Of a DNA stretch of 64,000 bases, positions 51,348 through 64,000 are shown one piece after another. A program made the position numbers and the translations under genes. The DNA comes from Pyrocephalus nanus. Its lineage: Eukaryota; Chordata; Aves; Passeriformes; Tyrannidae. How positions within the stretch are numbered: the first letter of the stretch is position 1; each line of letters opens with the position of its first letter. Location of the stretch: contig CM076261.1 of NCBI GenBank assembly GCA_038380795.1, positions 32,203,866 to 32,267,865 of the forward strand, read 5' to 3'. The notes under the pieces were generated by a model. The model was not told the origin of the DNA and did not search any database. It saw nothing but the letters and a program-made list of their open reading frames with translations.

Positions 51348-52292
51348 AATATTTCATTTGGAGCGATATAAAGCAATATAATATTATTTTGGCCTCATTT
51401 GTCAAAATGGATCAGGACAAATAGTAATCAGTTTAACATTTCCATTATTTCTTTTTTTTTTTTTTTTTTTTTCTCGGAAAGGTTTATTCCTGGAGGAATT
51501 TAGGAGGTAAAATTTGAGATAATACCTTCTATAACAATTTGGAAAAAGAAAATGTATTTCCCTCTTCCCAAGACTAAAAAATGTAACCAAGCAATTATGT
51601 GAAGCCCAGGACTGTTAAGGAAGAATGAGCACTTTCAGTACTAAAGCACTTCAGTTTACATGCAGGCTTCTTTACTGATAGAATTTCTGATGGGAAATGC
51701 TGAAATGCTTAGAGTGTCATACAAAACTGGGGTAGCTTCTGAAAATGGCATTCTGCACTGCTTAGTCAAAAAATCATTCTGTACTTACATGTCACCAAGG
51801 CATAATCTACTCTCAAGATGTCTAATGGGTTATCTGAATTGATTGACAGAAACAAGGTAAAAGTTTTTTAAATGGTTGTTTTGGGAATAAACTCTCTATT
51901 TATTTATATGTTCTGTATGCTTTCATAAAAAAGATGAGGATAATATCTTCAGCTATTAAATAATGAAAATATGAATACCTAGGCAGCCCATACAGCTATT
52001 ATCCGTAAGTAAAGGTTTAGTTATGATCTATCTACATTTTAAGGATCTATGACTTTAATATTGAATTATTATATTCATGAAAATAATTTGTCATTATAAA
52101 CTTCTTAATTGTCCGGTGGAGATTTAGTATGAGAATTTCTGATCATGTGCTTCGAGTTTTACTAACATGTATAATTTTTCCTGTGTTATGGAGCAAAAAG
52201 GCATGAGATTTGTGAGACAGAAAGTCAACTGTCAGTAGCAATTCTAGGATTTCTAACTGAACTGTTATGTTCTCTCTTCCTAAATAATTGTG
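51348..52292. other. AT-rich spacer with a T21 run
   Basis: About 945 bp between the LTR and a CR1 copy; 21 consecutive T at 51452-51472. No gene recognised. Confidence 0.6.
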
Positions 52293-52438
52293 ATAACTCA
52301 GTATGATGGAGTGACTGCATCGGTGGATAATGGCAGAGCAACTGATATCATCTATCTTGACTTTTGTAAGGCTGACAGTGTTTCACACAACATCCTTGTC
52401 ACTATACTGGATAGATATGGGTTTGATGGACTCTTTTA

Positions 52439-52478
<40 letters not shown>

Positions 52479-53513
52479 GCTAAGAAAGTGGCTGGATATC
52501 TGTATCCAAAGAGTTGTAGTCAATGGTTTAATGTCCAAATGCAGATCAGTGACGTCTCCCTCAGGAGTCTGTATTGAGACCAGTAGTGTTTAAGATCTTC
52601 AAAAGTGACATAGAGAGATCATGCTTGTCCTCAGCAGATGACACCATGCTGATTGGTACAACTGATATTCTAGAGGGACAGGTTGACATCCACAGGGACC
52701 TTGACACACCTGAGAAGGGGTCCCATGTGAGCCTCATGAAATTCCACAAGACCAAGTGCAAGTTCCTGCACCTGGGTCCTGCAGTTCTTATATCTATGCA
52801 GACTGTTGGAAGAACTGATTGAAAATAGCCCTGCAGAGGAGGACTTGGGCATACTGCGAGATGAAAATTTAGACATCAGCTGGCAATGTGCACTTGCATC
52901 CCAGAAAGTCAATTGTATCCTGGGATGCATTAAAAAGAAGCGTGGCCAGCAGGTCAAGGGAGCCAATTCTACTTCTCTACTGTCCTCTCCTGAAACCCCA
53001 CCTGGAGTACTGCATGCAGTTCTGGGGGCCTCAACACAGGAACTATATGTACCTGTTAGAGTTGGTCCACAAGAGGGTCATGAAAATGATCAGAGGAATG
53101 GAACTCCTCTCCTATGAGGAAAGGTTAGAGGGTTGGGGTTGTTCAGCCTGGAGAAGAGAAGGCTCCAGGGAGACCTTACTGCAGCCTTATAATACTTGGA
53201 GGCAGCTTATAAGAAAGACAGAGACAGATTTTTTATAGGATCTGTAATGATAGGATGGGCAGTAATGGCTTTAAACTGAAGGAGCATAGGTTTAGATTAG
53301 GTCTTAGGAAGAAATTCTTTACTGTGAGAGTAGTGAGACACTGAAACAGGTTGCCCAGAGAAGTTGTGGATGCCCCATCCCTGCAAGGCTTCCAGGTCAG
53401 GTTGGATGTGGCTTTGAACAACCTGATCTAGTTAAAGATGTCTCTGCACACAGAAGGGAGGTTAGAACTACATGCTCTTTAAGGTCCCTTCCAACCCAAC
53501 CCATTCCATGATA
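52293..53513 (+). mobile_element. Long CR1 LINE copy, ORF2 RT core to 3' end, interrupted by poly(T)
   Basis: Plus-strand CR1 of about 1.2 kb. The RT domain begins with [15 protein letters not shown] then [19 protein letters not shown]36 at 52442-52477 then replaces the expected block before WLDI. The next frame carries SSADDTMLIGTTDILEG with the catalytic aspartate pair at 52637-52642. It continues DIHRDLDTPEKG and MKFHKTKCKFLHLGP. Later blocks are ILGCIKK, LEYCMQFWGPQHRN and VHKRVMKMIRGMELLSYEER, spread over at least two frames. The C-terminal part and 3' UTR end CCATTCCATGATAATA at about 53513. Catalytic residues survive but frameshifts make it non-functional. It is the longest CR1 copy here. 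Confidence 0.95.
52442..52477. repeat. 36-T homopolymer inside CR1
   Basis: Thirty-six uninterrupted T between ATGGACTCTTTTACTC and GGCTAAGAAAGTGG. It is the longest homopolymer in the window and sits inside former coding sequence. Confidence 0.95.
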
Positions 53514-56500
53514 ATAGTGAAGGTTGACGAGAGGATGCAAGAGAGATGAACCATCACAGATTACTGTCTTTGTATTTGATTTTTGTTGTCTGATGGGGTA
53601 GAATGTTTCCATAGGAAAAAACTCATATGCAGGATTTAGTCAAACTATTTGCTTTACTCTTTTGACCACTTTTGCCCATAGGTAAGTCACTCTGCTAAAA
53701 TCTTTAAAATTCCATCATATAAATGAAAATGTAAGACAAGAAAATATGAAAATCACGTTATTTATCTCCCTTGACTTTTTGAGATGTAAAGGCTTACAGT
53801 GTTTGCTCTGTATGTCTCTGTTTTCAGATTTTCCCCAGCAAGTAGCATTTTTTTATGTTGTGAAAGCTTGTATTTTTGGAATTCCTGATCTGACAGCCAG
53901 TTTACAGCCATAGTAGTAGTACAAATCTATTTCTCTTTGCAGCTGAATAATCGTGCTGAAAAATAATAACAGTGGTAGGCGACAGGCAGCTGGAATAAAG
54001 TGTATTCTCATGGATGGGAAATAAGGTTTACCAGAAAGTGAGACAGAAAATTCTGGTTGCCCATATAGGTACAAGTTGTTAATGCCACCTAGATCAGGTT
54101 AAAGCAGTCAAGGAAGACTCACATGATTCTCTAAGCTTATATTATATAGCTAGTCTGTAGGCTTCATGTGTTTTCTTACTGTCTTGAGCAGTGCAAATGA
54201 GGAAATCCAGAAATCTTGTAATCTGTTTTATGTTTTAAATGGGCTTCAAATGATGTAGTCATGGGGGTCTTATTTGTTGAAGATGAGCGTATCAGAGTTT
54301 AATTGAAGCAGAGTATTTTCTTAGGGATACTTCAGCACATATTTTCAAAAAGATGTTTCACATCAGCATTTTCCTTAGTAAATGACAATATTAAATATAG
54401 AATATATGCATAATTCATATGCAAAGGAATTATACATAATTAGAAAAAAATACCCCACTAGCAACAGGGTATTTTTTTAATTGGAGCTGCATTTGCTTTC
54501 TATAGATTCTGTTTTAGCATGATAATTTCATGTAGTTATAACTCTATATCCACGTTTGCATTGAATAAACATGTCACAAAGACCTTTCCAATCACAAAGA
54601 GAACCTGGATGAATTGAGCTTCATCTTCCTACTGGTACACAATTACTATCAAATTTATGGAGGGAGATTATTTCTGAATCTAGCAATATATTGCCTCTTT
54701 CCTTTTTGTTGTTCATTTCTTCCTTTTCTTTCACGGACAAGAAAGGCTAAGAAGTTTCAGTTGGCTGACTCTCTATGGAACATATGCATTTGTTTTGTTG
54801 TCTATCTACGTTTTGCAATATCTGTATAAGATTCCTAATGTTATTGTTATTCTAAAAATTCTTAAATGGCAATCCTTACCCACCTTGACTTCCTTAAAAA
54901 AAACAGGAGTTAGAAATGATGTATTGAATAGCTTTATGAACAAAAATCCCTGGTGACAACTGCAGAAGAGAATCACTTTCTGGGTTTCTGTCTTTGTTCC
55001 TGTGCAGGCAGGGAAGTACTCATGGAGGCAAACAGACACTTTCATAGCCCACAAAACAGTCACAAGAGAGAACAAACATATTTCTCCATCAGTATCTGCA
55101 AGACTAGGAAACCTGCCTAAACATTTTGGAGGCTTCCATTCATTTTAGGGTGACCAATTTGAGATTCTAAAGACAATCATCAAAGGCTGAATCATCAAAG
55201 TTGCAAGGTAGGAATCTATTAAAATTAGGCATGATCTGTAAATAGCAATCTCTCTCAAAATGGGCACATGGAATTATTAGAAGCCCTTAGAGTTCTGTCT
55301 TCAAAATGAGATTAGGGTCCTTCCTCACTTAGAAGGTGTTGTGAAGATATATATCAAAGTCTTCAAATCTATAATGATTGGGCAGTGAAATGCCCCAGGG
55401 AAATCAGCAATTCAGTGGGTTTTCCTTCAAAGTGGAATCAAACAGTGCATGGTAAATAAGACTTAGGAATGACATTGAATAACAGAATAAACTATGTAAC
55501 AGCTGCTCATTTAATGAGCAGTGTCCCTCTTGGGAACAAAAGAAGTGGTAGTGCTCTGGAAGATGTGTGCAAACATGTCATTAGACTGAATTACACACAC
55601 AAAATTAAATCAATAATGATTTTAATGCAGTATTGTATATGTTAGCAAGCTTTTTGAAAAAAGCAGCCTGGACCATGGAACAACTGTCAGCTCTGGCTGA
55701 CAGCACCTTGTATGAAAGAAAATAGTATACATGAGTGGATTTTATCTGCTTTGCCAGACATGAAACTTGCTGATAGCATTAACTACAGGCTGAACTCTCA
55801 TTTTTTAAAGACCTGGGACTTTCTCCTTGCCATGTTACTTTCTTCATCACTATTCCATTGTTCTAATTTTACAAAGACTGTTTTCCTCTTAGGCTGGTCT
55901 TTCCAGTCCCTGTATGCAGAAAACCCTGTTCCCACCTAATAATACCCCTTTGTCTCTGTCAGCTTTTCCCCCAGCATTCAACTGGATCCTTCTTCCCCTC
56001 TAAATTTTTACTTCTGCTTTGTTGTTCTTATAAATCCCTCAAGTCTCTTCATATCAGTTCACAGTATTGTTCAAGAATCCATTTATTTTCCCAAAAAGAT
56101 ACAGAGTTCTGTTATGTTTCCAGGGATAATGCTTTTGCTCATGTGTAGTCTTAATTGTGATGCACACAGAACAGTGAACATATTTTCCAGCAGGTGTTAG
56201 TTGCTTGTTGGCCACAGTACATGTCTGCTACAGTAGCTGCGTGTTCACGGATGCTACCTGAGATAATGGGCAGCCCCAGCTGGAAGAAACCTACTCTCAC
56301 ATTGAAGACTGATTGATCGTTCTTCCAGCCAGAGTGTTCCCACTCATATTGCACCGATTACTAATCCTGACATCTGAAGGCTTTGGGTTTTCATCTTTTG
56401 TTTGATGTAAAAGGTCATGGCTTTCCTCAAACACCAGGGAGACCTCAAAAGTTCTGTGAGGCAGAATATTTAGGGAATTACAGTGTCCCTGGGCAACCTG

Positions 56501-59500
56501 ATTCAGAATTCCATGCTTTCCATCAAAGCTGAGATCAAATTTATCAAGTCTGTTTTCTGTTTGTGTTGTGACTCTGCAAAAATATTGTGAATATGCAGAA
56601 GCTAAAGCATTCTTAAATTATTCATTTTATTTGAACTATTCATTGTGGTGCTGTATTAATCATAACACTGTATTGCTCTTGTTAAATTGGACATAATCAA
56701 AAATAAATTCTATCTTTTTATGTAGACGGGAAAAAAATTATAGAGGAAGGCCTAGATTTTCATACATGTGAAATTACGTCTCCAATTAGTCTTTTGAATA
56801 AGTCAATGCAAATTAAATTTTGTCTTTGATTTTTTTAATTTTTTTTTATCCCAAAATGTGAAGGGGTATCAGTTGAAACTTATTTGTGCAGAATTATCAT
56901 GAAATATCATATTACTGAGGCTTGTGAAGTTTTCCTACATAATGCTGTGGGTAATGTTTTAGACTTCTTAACCTAATTATATTGTCTCTGTCATTTTACA
57001 ACAGTGCAAAGCACTGCAGGCTGTTTTCCCTTTTGGGGCTTTATCATGTAAACTGTCACACTGCACACCTGATTAAAGCACAGAACTCTGTGTGATTCGT
57101 TTGCGTATGAAGATGGCCGGAGGAGGCTCACAAGAGCCTTACACAACTGAGAACATGAGGTGTCGGCAGACAGCAAAACAGAAAAGGGGTTTCAGAAAGA
57201 GACAGTTGTCACTGGTTCCCAAAATCTCATTGAAACAAGTATAAGCAAACAGATGAATGAAAAATATATAGTTTTAAGACCTCAAAGGATGACTAGGTAA
57301 ACAAGTTTAAAATTTCGTTTGGCCATAATAAATTATTAATTAGTAACTTGATTTTCCCCCAGTAGAAATGATGGCTATTATACTGGAATATTTCTTCTTA
57401 CCAGAGTATATTTTGGTTTATTGTCTTGTGCATTCAGTTCTACATTTTTTTCAGTCTCACAAAAGCTGACAAGATGCTTTCATTCATCATTCATGCTTTA
57501 CCTTCAACTAACCAGTGTCCTAAAACATTCATTTACTGTTTATATAATAATAAAACAACTTGTCCTAATTCACAGATATTGTAAGTTTCATTATTTTCAC
57601 ATTTACCCCATGTTAATACCAAAGAAGACTCAAGTGACTTTACATCAGTGGTCTGTTTGTCTTCCTAGCATGTACAAAATGTACAGACCCAATTTTTACA
57701 CACTTTTTATTACTTCAATTAAAAAAAAAATCTAAGTATTAGATTTCATTTTACTACATTTAGTACAGCTGGAATCATCTACACTCTTTATGCAAAGCTC
57801 TAGAATATGTTAACTTTTGTCTGATGTAGCTTTCACAAGATAAATTGTTATCACTTAAAAATCCATCCATAAGGCCATAGATGCTGTTATGCACTGTCAA
57901 AAGAGGGATAAATACTTCTTGCAATGTCTATTATTAGTTCCTTATATTACTTTGGGAAACAAAGATTGTAGTAAGTTAAAAAATGGATTGAGCTCTTATA
58001 AAAGATATGAGAGTCCCATGCCGAAGCGGATCCTGAAAATGCACCTAATTTATCCTCCAGTCAGGGACTAGGTCAGCTAAACCAAAGCCACTTCTGATAT
58101 TTATCTGTGGGGACCATTAGGCTTATTTTTGAAAATACTTATTTTGGGAGTGCTGGTTTCACATTTTTCAGCAACTCTGAACAGTAGTAGATTAAACTTT
58201 ATTTACTGTCAGGTTTGAACTTGTTATTTGGGTCAAGATCTTAATGTGTAAAATGCTATGTGCTGTATCTATACAAGAGCTGTACTGTACAAGATCTCTT
58301 CTTCTATTTCCTACTACAGACAAGTATTCTGATCATCTGACTCTTCTGGCATTTTTTACTTTCAAAATGCTTCTCTTTTTTCTCTTTTGATTTGATATAA
58401 TGTGTGAATAACGCGTGAAAAGCACAGAAGAAAAAGCATTTAGTTTTTTAATGATTAAGGTTTAAATTTTTAAAAAATATTTACAGTAAAAAATAAGTAT
58501 TTCAGCATTGTTACTAGAGCAGGATGTACAGGTAAACTCTATCTTCCTCATCAAGCTTAAATATCAGAACTGGGGCTAGTACTGAGATTCCAGAATTGCT
58601 GAGAATTTTTTTTTTTTACTTCATCCCTTTGCAACAATTTTGAACAGATAGATAGATCTCAAAACTTATATCCTTCCTGCCTATTCCAAACCAACCCTTC
58701 TCTTATCCTCTTTCCCCAACAAACTGGAACTAAGTGTCTCATGAAATGAAAAGTCAAGACTGGCTTGATAAATTTTATCCCTAGTTGTACCTTTGCTTTA
58801 AGATCAATTCTTTTACTTGAAAGGACAGAATTTATTTTAATAATATTTTCCTTCATTCATAGTTCAAGTAACACCAGTAAAACTGTAGTGATATTTCTGT
58901 AGTAATTCAACATTGAAATAATTAAATAGAATTGCCATAAATCACCAAACAAATAAAAAAAAAATTAGGTGTGGAAAATCTCTTAGCTCATTCATTAGAG
59001 GGTGCTTGAAATACAAACAAATCTATTTTTATGCCTGTTGTACTATATATATTCACACTAAACATAAATGTATGAAACCTTCCTATACTTTGCTCTGATT
59101 TCTCCATAATCTCTAGAAGTGTCATCAGGTACAAATTAGTTCAGAATCTCTTTTGATGTTCTATTGCTAGTTTATTTTATAAAGATAACAGAAAGTCTGA
59201 GTTGTGGTAGAGACACAGAATTCTGTAATATTCCAATATAAAATTTACACTTAAACAGCAGTTGTGCAAAACCAAAATATCCTCCTCCTACAGAGTGACA
59301 GAATTACCTACAAACACTTGGGAAGGAAAAAAATGTTGTGTTCAGGGCCAGTTAACCTTAAATGCATGTATTTTATTAATACAATAAATAACTTACGTGG
59401 TTTTCCCTGTTTTAAAATCTAATAGAAACAGTTTAACTTTTGAAGGTGGGGTTTATATATCCAGGAAACTCAGTATGATCTTTCTTGTACATAATCCACA

Positions 59501-61854
59501 GTGGATCTGCAGCAAGTTTCTTATGTCTCTGTGGTATGGTTAGTTCTGAATTACTTGACCCATACTCAACAAAAGCTGGAAAACTGAAAGTTAACTCTTA
59601 AACTAAAATAGATTCATGAAAATGATCAGACAGCTAGAAAATAAATAAGCCTCAGAAGCTCAGTCCATTTTGAGAGATGTTTTAAGTATAACTGTATGCT
59701 ATCTCAAGGGATTAAAGCTGTGATAACATCTCTTGAACTTGTCAGAAAGATAAAAATAAGATCCAGAGGATGGAAACTGAAATTGGAGAAATTTAACAAT
59801 GTTGATAAATGTGTACACTTCCAGCAGTAAGAGTAATTGACTGTTGAGGAAGCTAAGCAGGAGCTGATAGAATTTCCTACCTGCATAAACTTCATGTTCA
59901 GGATTAGTATTTTTTCTACTAGATGTTATAGTATAATCAGAAAAATAATTCTTGTATTTCTCCTATACGTAAAATATGTCTAAATTGATTCTTTCTAGCT
60001 TTATTTTTCATTTGTGAAATTGGGGTAGTTTAAGAAATGTGTTATTATCCAGGCACGTCTAGTGTATTCAGTGGTCATATCTAGTATCTGGTTATACCCT
60101 GACTTTCTCTGCTTTATTGTTGTCTTTTTCATTATTAGAAAGGTAAAACAACATCTCTTATCCCACAGTCTGCAAAACAAGCAAAATAATTTAATCCCAA
60201 GAGCTTTTTTTTTTTTTTTTTCCCTCACAAAACTAGTCTTTTTTGTCAAATAAAAAAAAAAAAGTGTCGGAATGAGGAAGTGAAGTCAGGAGGTATGCTG
60301 GCATTTTGTTACACTGCAGATATCCACAAATAAGTATTCATAATTTTACAAATCACAGGCAAGCCTCCAACTGCCTGCTGTAGTATGCTGGACTGGGATC
60401 TACTTTTAAAAGTCCACAAAAAAGTTCTGAAAGACATATCTTGTTAGAAATAAATAGTAGCTTGTAGTTTAAAGTAGTCAAAATATCTCCAAGCAATTTG
60501 AGATAAATGTGGGTTAGACAGTAAGCAATTAAGAGAGATCAGATAATGTCTGATGGACTGAGCCTTTGAGTCTGAAATAGGAGAACCTTGACCCTGAATC
60601 AGTCCCTGAATGGTATCACAATTTCTATACAAAGAACTTACTGTGGAATTATTTCATATATTTATTTCATTAGAGTTTATTTGTTTTCTCCACTATGCCA
60701 TTCACACAGCTATATGGGATAAAAGTTCTGCACATGCTTCAGATATTTGACGTATTTTATCTGATTAAATCCTCCTATTTATGACATGCAAAAGCAAAAC
60801 GTGTATTCAAACCATATTTGAACAAATGCAATACTGCTAGCTTCAATGTTGCATGAAATAAGCAGGACCTAAAGTGGACTTAGATGACAAGTTTGAGTCC
60901 TGGGATGATAATGAAAAACTTGAAAAATAGATATATGGAGCTATTATTTTACCCAATTTACTATTTCTGCTTAATCATGCATTAGTCCTTGTTCCTCTTA
61001 AGCAGTCTTAGATTATCTTCTTTTTTTCATAATATAACAACTGCAACTTACTGGACAATAAACTGTCTAAGGAGTACTATTAGAAGGGAAATTCTGGAAA
61101 TTTTTGGATTTGACTGTTCTACACTACATGGTAGAGCATGGTGCCTGGCTGAAAGGGAAGAAATCTTCATCAAAGATGGAAAATCCCTTTTTCCATTTAG
61201 CTTGGCAAACCAGCTATCCTAATTTAAACTGAAGCCTCAAGGTGAACTTTGTGCTTTAAGAGAACAGAAACTGAGAGCTGCAGCCAGTGCACAAGAAACA
61301 AAAGCCTTGATGAGACAAATGGGAGTTCAGCAGCATACAGACATGTTGGGCAGGGCTTGATCTTACACTTAAGGATGAAGACAGCAGGACTGGTCAGTCA
61401 GAAGATAGAGGCACAGACACTTATTTAAAAAAAAACAAAGTATAACTACATGCAGAAAGTGGAGGTTATGCCGCGTATGATAAATGTCATTGTTATGAAT
61501 ACCTTCCCTTGCTTAAAGTATGGAAGATTTCCACAAAGAACGTATATGAAGAACACTTATAAAACACTTGGAATTGTCTAGAGAGTGAATAAAATTTTAA
61601 AAGTAAAATTCAGGCAGGAAAATAAGAAAATAAAAAAAATAAATAAAAAAAAATCCAGGAAATTTTCATTTGTGGAATGACAACTTTGAAGGAATTGGAA
61701 TTTCAGAAAAATCTGAGCACGTAATCTTTGGAAATCAAACTTATTCTCTATCTTCAAAAGGCTCCCTTTGATATGGCCTTATTAAGTGTGTTAAAAGGTT
61801 AAATAATATGAATGAAGTGATCAAAACAGAGTAAATCCAGGTAAATTTTAAGGT
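53514..61854. other. Eight-kilobase AT-rich region, no gene recognised
   Basis: AT-rich, apparently free of transposons I can recognise. It contains a perfect 9-bp inverted repeat at 55503-55521 (CTGCTCATT / AATGAGCAG). Homopolymer tracts lie at about 57720-57729 (A), 58609-58618 (T), 60205-60221 (T17) and 60251-60262 (A), and A-rich low-complexity sequence at about 61613-61655. Short ORFs (up to 104 codons, 57421-57735) have no known motif. Confidence 0.55.
61613..61655. repeat. A-rich low-complexity tract
   Basis: Interrupted poly(A) with AAATA-type units; no retrotransposon body precedes it. Confidence 0.8.
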
Positions 61855-62437
61855 TGTGGTGGTTTAACACCAACTGGAAACTAAGTCCCACAGAGCTGCT
61901 CACTCATTCTTCCCAGTGGAATGGAGAAGTGATAAAGCAAAAGGGAAAAAATTCATGGGTTAAGATAAAGACAGTTTAATAGGGAAAAATAAAGCTACAC
62001 ATGCAAGCAAAGCAGAACTGAGTCCTATTCAGTATTTCTCAAGGGTAGGCATGGGTTCAGCAATCCCCAGGAAAGCCGAGCTCCATCACATGCAATGATG
62101 ACTTTGGAAGAAAAGCACCAACACTCTGAGTGTCCCCTCCTTCCTCCTTCTTCCCCCAGCTTTATACGCTGAGCATGACATCAGTGGTGTGGAGTATCCC
62201 TGTGTTCATTTGGGTTCAGCTGCCCTGGCTGTGTCCCCTCCCAACTCTTATGCACCCCCAGACTCCCCACTGGTGGAGTGGGGTGAGAAGCAGAAAAAGC
62301 CTTGACCCTATGTAAGCACTGCTCACTGATAAGGAAAATATCCCTCAATTTTCAATGCTGTTTTCACCATAAATTAAAAACATAGCCCATACCAGCTACT
62401 ATGGAGAAAATTAGCTATCCTAGTAGAAACCAACACA
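61855..62437 (-). mobile_element. Solo-type LTR, same family as 38625-39198
   Basis: About 583 bp starting TGTGGTGGTTTAACACC and ending AACCAACACA on the plus strand. It aligns along its whole length with 38625-39198. Shared words include GGGTTGAGATAAA / GGGTTAAGATAAA, CCCCAGGAAAGC, CTCCATCACA / CTCCATCACG and GTGTAAACACTGCTCA / ATGTAAGCACTGCTCA. On the minus strand a TATA box (GCGTATAAAGCTGG) lies at about 62157-62170 and ATTAAA at about 61976-61981. It keeps the TGTG...CACA borders better than the other copy. There is no internal sequence on either side, so it is a solo LTR. A target-site duplication is not evident. Confidence 0.9.
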
Positions 62438-64000
62438 AAAAGTGAAGGGTGAAAACACAAGTGGGAAGGGCCAAGCTTCTTAAAATAAAACAGAGGGAAG
62501 ACAAAGGCTTTTTTCATTTTTCCAATTTTGCCATAATGTTATATATATTGACTCTTTAGAAATAACGTTGCTTATGCTATAGATTGGATTCATGACATGG
62601 ACACTCCTGGCATTAATCCACTCTTCAGTGATACTGTCATAATATTTTTCTATTTCGTAGAGTGTAGTGTTTTCTAAGGGGATGCATTACATCATTTCCA
62701 TATATTCTGTTTGGTTGTATTTGATTCCTATCAACATGACCAAACAAAATCATAATGTAGGATGATGTTATTTTGAAAAGAGAAAGCCATGTTTCCTTAT
62801 AAGTACATAAACATCAACCTTTAGCAACCCATCAGAATCTAGTGATGAATTAATCTTTTAATCTTTTCTGTGAGATGCTCTGACAGCCCTGTTATCAGTA
62901 GATGGCTTACAGTCATCTGAAGGGAAAAGAGCACTTTGTGCTAAGGATATACCTTATCGTCTCAAGAAATACGCACTGTATACTTATAATAGCAAATTAT
63001 TATTGTATGTACATGGTTACTGTAAATAGTGGAAAGAAATCAAGACTATGAACAGCATTGTAGAACTGTGATAGCAGGTTGAGATTGAACTGCCCATGAA
63101 CCAAAAGTAACGTGTATATCTCCCTCTCCCTCTTATCTTTCTCTTATGTGTGTATATAAATCAACACATACAATACTACTAAATACTATTAGTATTAAAT
63201 TATGTTATTAACAAATTATCTTGGTAAATTTCTGTTAGAAAAAATTTTCTTTGGAAAGGACCTTCCTAAAATCTGTCACATTAAGATACTAGAGATAAGG
63301 AAAAACTAAAGGATATTGCATACTTCTTGGACTGGGGAATAATTTTCAGAGGTTAGTGAAAGTAAACTTAGATTTTTTCTAATATTTCACTTTCTTGCAA
63401 CTGATTTGCAAGTAACTGGAAACAGAACCATTTGTATTGAAATTCAAGATTTAAGATTTAAGAAAATAAAAGATTTAAGAAATAAAATAATCTACCAGTG
63501 AGGAATTTGCCAATGGATTTTTTTCTACTCATAGTTTATCAATATACTGCTTTTGATGTCATAATGCAGTAATGATTTTGATAGCTAAATGCATGGACAG
63601 CTTTGTTTGTGTCTAGCTGAGCTCTAAAATACTTCATAAATATTTAAAATTGTCATTAGCTGACATTGAAAAGATGAAACCAACAACAGGTATCATTTTA
63701 AATATTTTGTAATAGTAAAATGATGTTGCATAATCTTGTCCTGTGAGACATACAGAGGAAAACAAGACACCTGAGATGACTTAGACAGGCTCAGAATTTT
63801 GAATGAGATAAGCTCATGTTAAGATATGCCTTTGAGATACATGGCTTATATTGCTCCTGATACTCAGATTGAATATACATAGGACACACATTGGAAGCTT
63901 TCCATGTGATGTGTATCTCATGCCATTAAGTTCGGCAAGCTGTAGAATTTTACTAGATTCTTGGAAAGAAAATAAATGCAAAGGTGACATGTTTAATTAT
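62438..64000. other. AT-rich non-coding sequence to the window end
   Basis: About 1.6 kb, AT-rich, with a short direct duplication of AAGATTTAAGA near 63447-63480. No gene or transposon recognised. Confidence 0.6.

Noticed and set aside
38625..62437. A single 24-kb provirus bounded by the two related LTRs
   Set aside because: Too long, LTRs too different, and the interior holds CR1 copies and other LTRs rather than gag, pol and env.
1..64000. CRISPR arrays, bacterial operons, tRNA or rRNA genes
   Set aside because: No regularly spaced repeats, ribosome-binding sites, cloverleaf sequences or rRNA words were seen; the repeat content is avian.

Overview
The window looks like nuclear DNA of a bird. 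The evidence is the repeat content: at least eleven pieces of chicken-repeat-1 (CR1) non-LTR retrotransposon on both strands, several ending in the CR1-typical ATTCTATGAT-type 3' terminus, and at least three long terminal repeats (LTRs) of types I recognise as common in bird genomes. The rest is AT-rich with T and A homopolymer runs, as expected for an intergenic region or a large intron. I found no intact host protein-coding gene, rRNA, tRNA, CRISPR array, operon or bacterial signal.

Layout. 1-3554: AT-rich single-copy sequence. 3555-4575: CR1 reverse-transcriptase fragment (+). 7449-7893: the best preserved CR1 3' end (+). 8617-9115 and 10919-11035: two related CR1 pieces (-). 13152-13985 and 16193-17305: larger CR1 copies (-), the second with a big internal deletion. 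17306-27365: about 10 kb without a recognisable repeat. 27366-27775 and 28330-28482: CR1 (+). 30795-31445: the C-terminal end of a LINE that is not CR1, ending in a C2HC zinc finger. 32058-32333: CR1 (-). 38625-39198: solo-type LTR (-). 39734-40090: a second, different LTR-like sequence (-). 43781-43960: CR1 (-). 44841-44980: CR1 (+). 50296-51347: a roughly 1 kb LTR with internal tandem repeats (-). 52293-53513: a long CR1 copy (+) interrupted by 36 T. 61855-62437: an LTR (-) of the same family as 38625-39198.

None of these works as a unit today: every element is 5' truncated, frameshifted or reduced to an LTR. All four LTRs read on the minus strand. That is weakly compatible with the window lying inside an intron of a plus-strand gene, but the number is too small to lean on. 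By a rough estimate from base composition, several stop-free stretches of 100 codons or more are expected by chance in 64 kb this AT-rich, so the unassigned ORFs are not reported as genes.

Most worth a second look: the non-CR1 LINE tail at 30.8-31.4 kb; a 57-bp direct repeat (53/57 identical, all differences transitions) at 39602 and 43138 that flanks 3.5 kb containing an LTR; the minisatellite inside the 50.3-51.3 kb LTR; and a perfect 13-bp hairpin at 19762. I did not see a convincing undescribed biological system.
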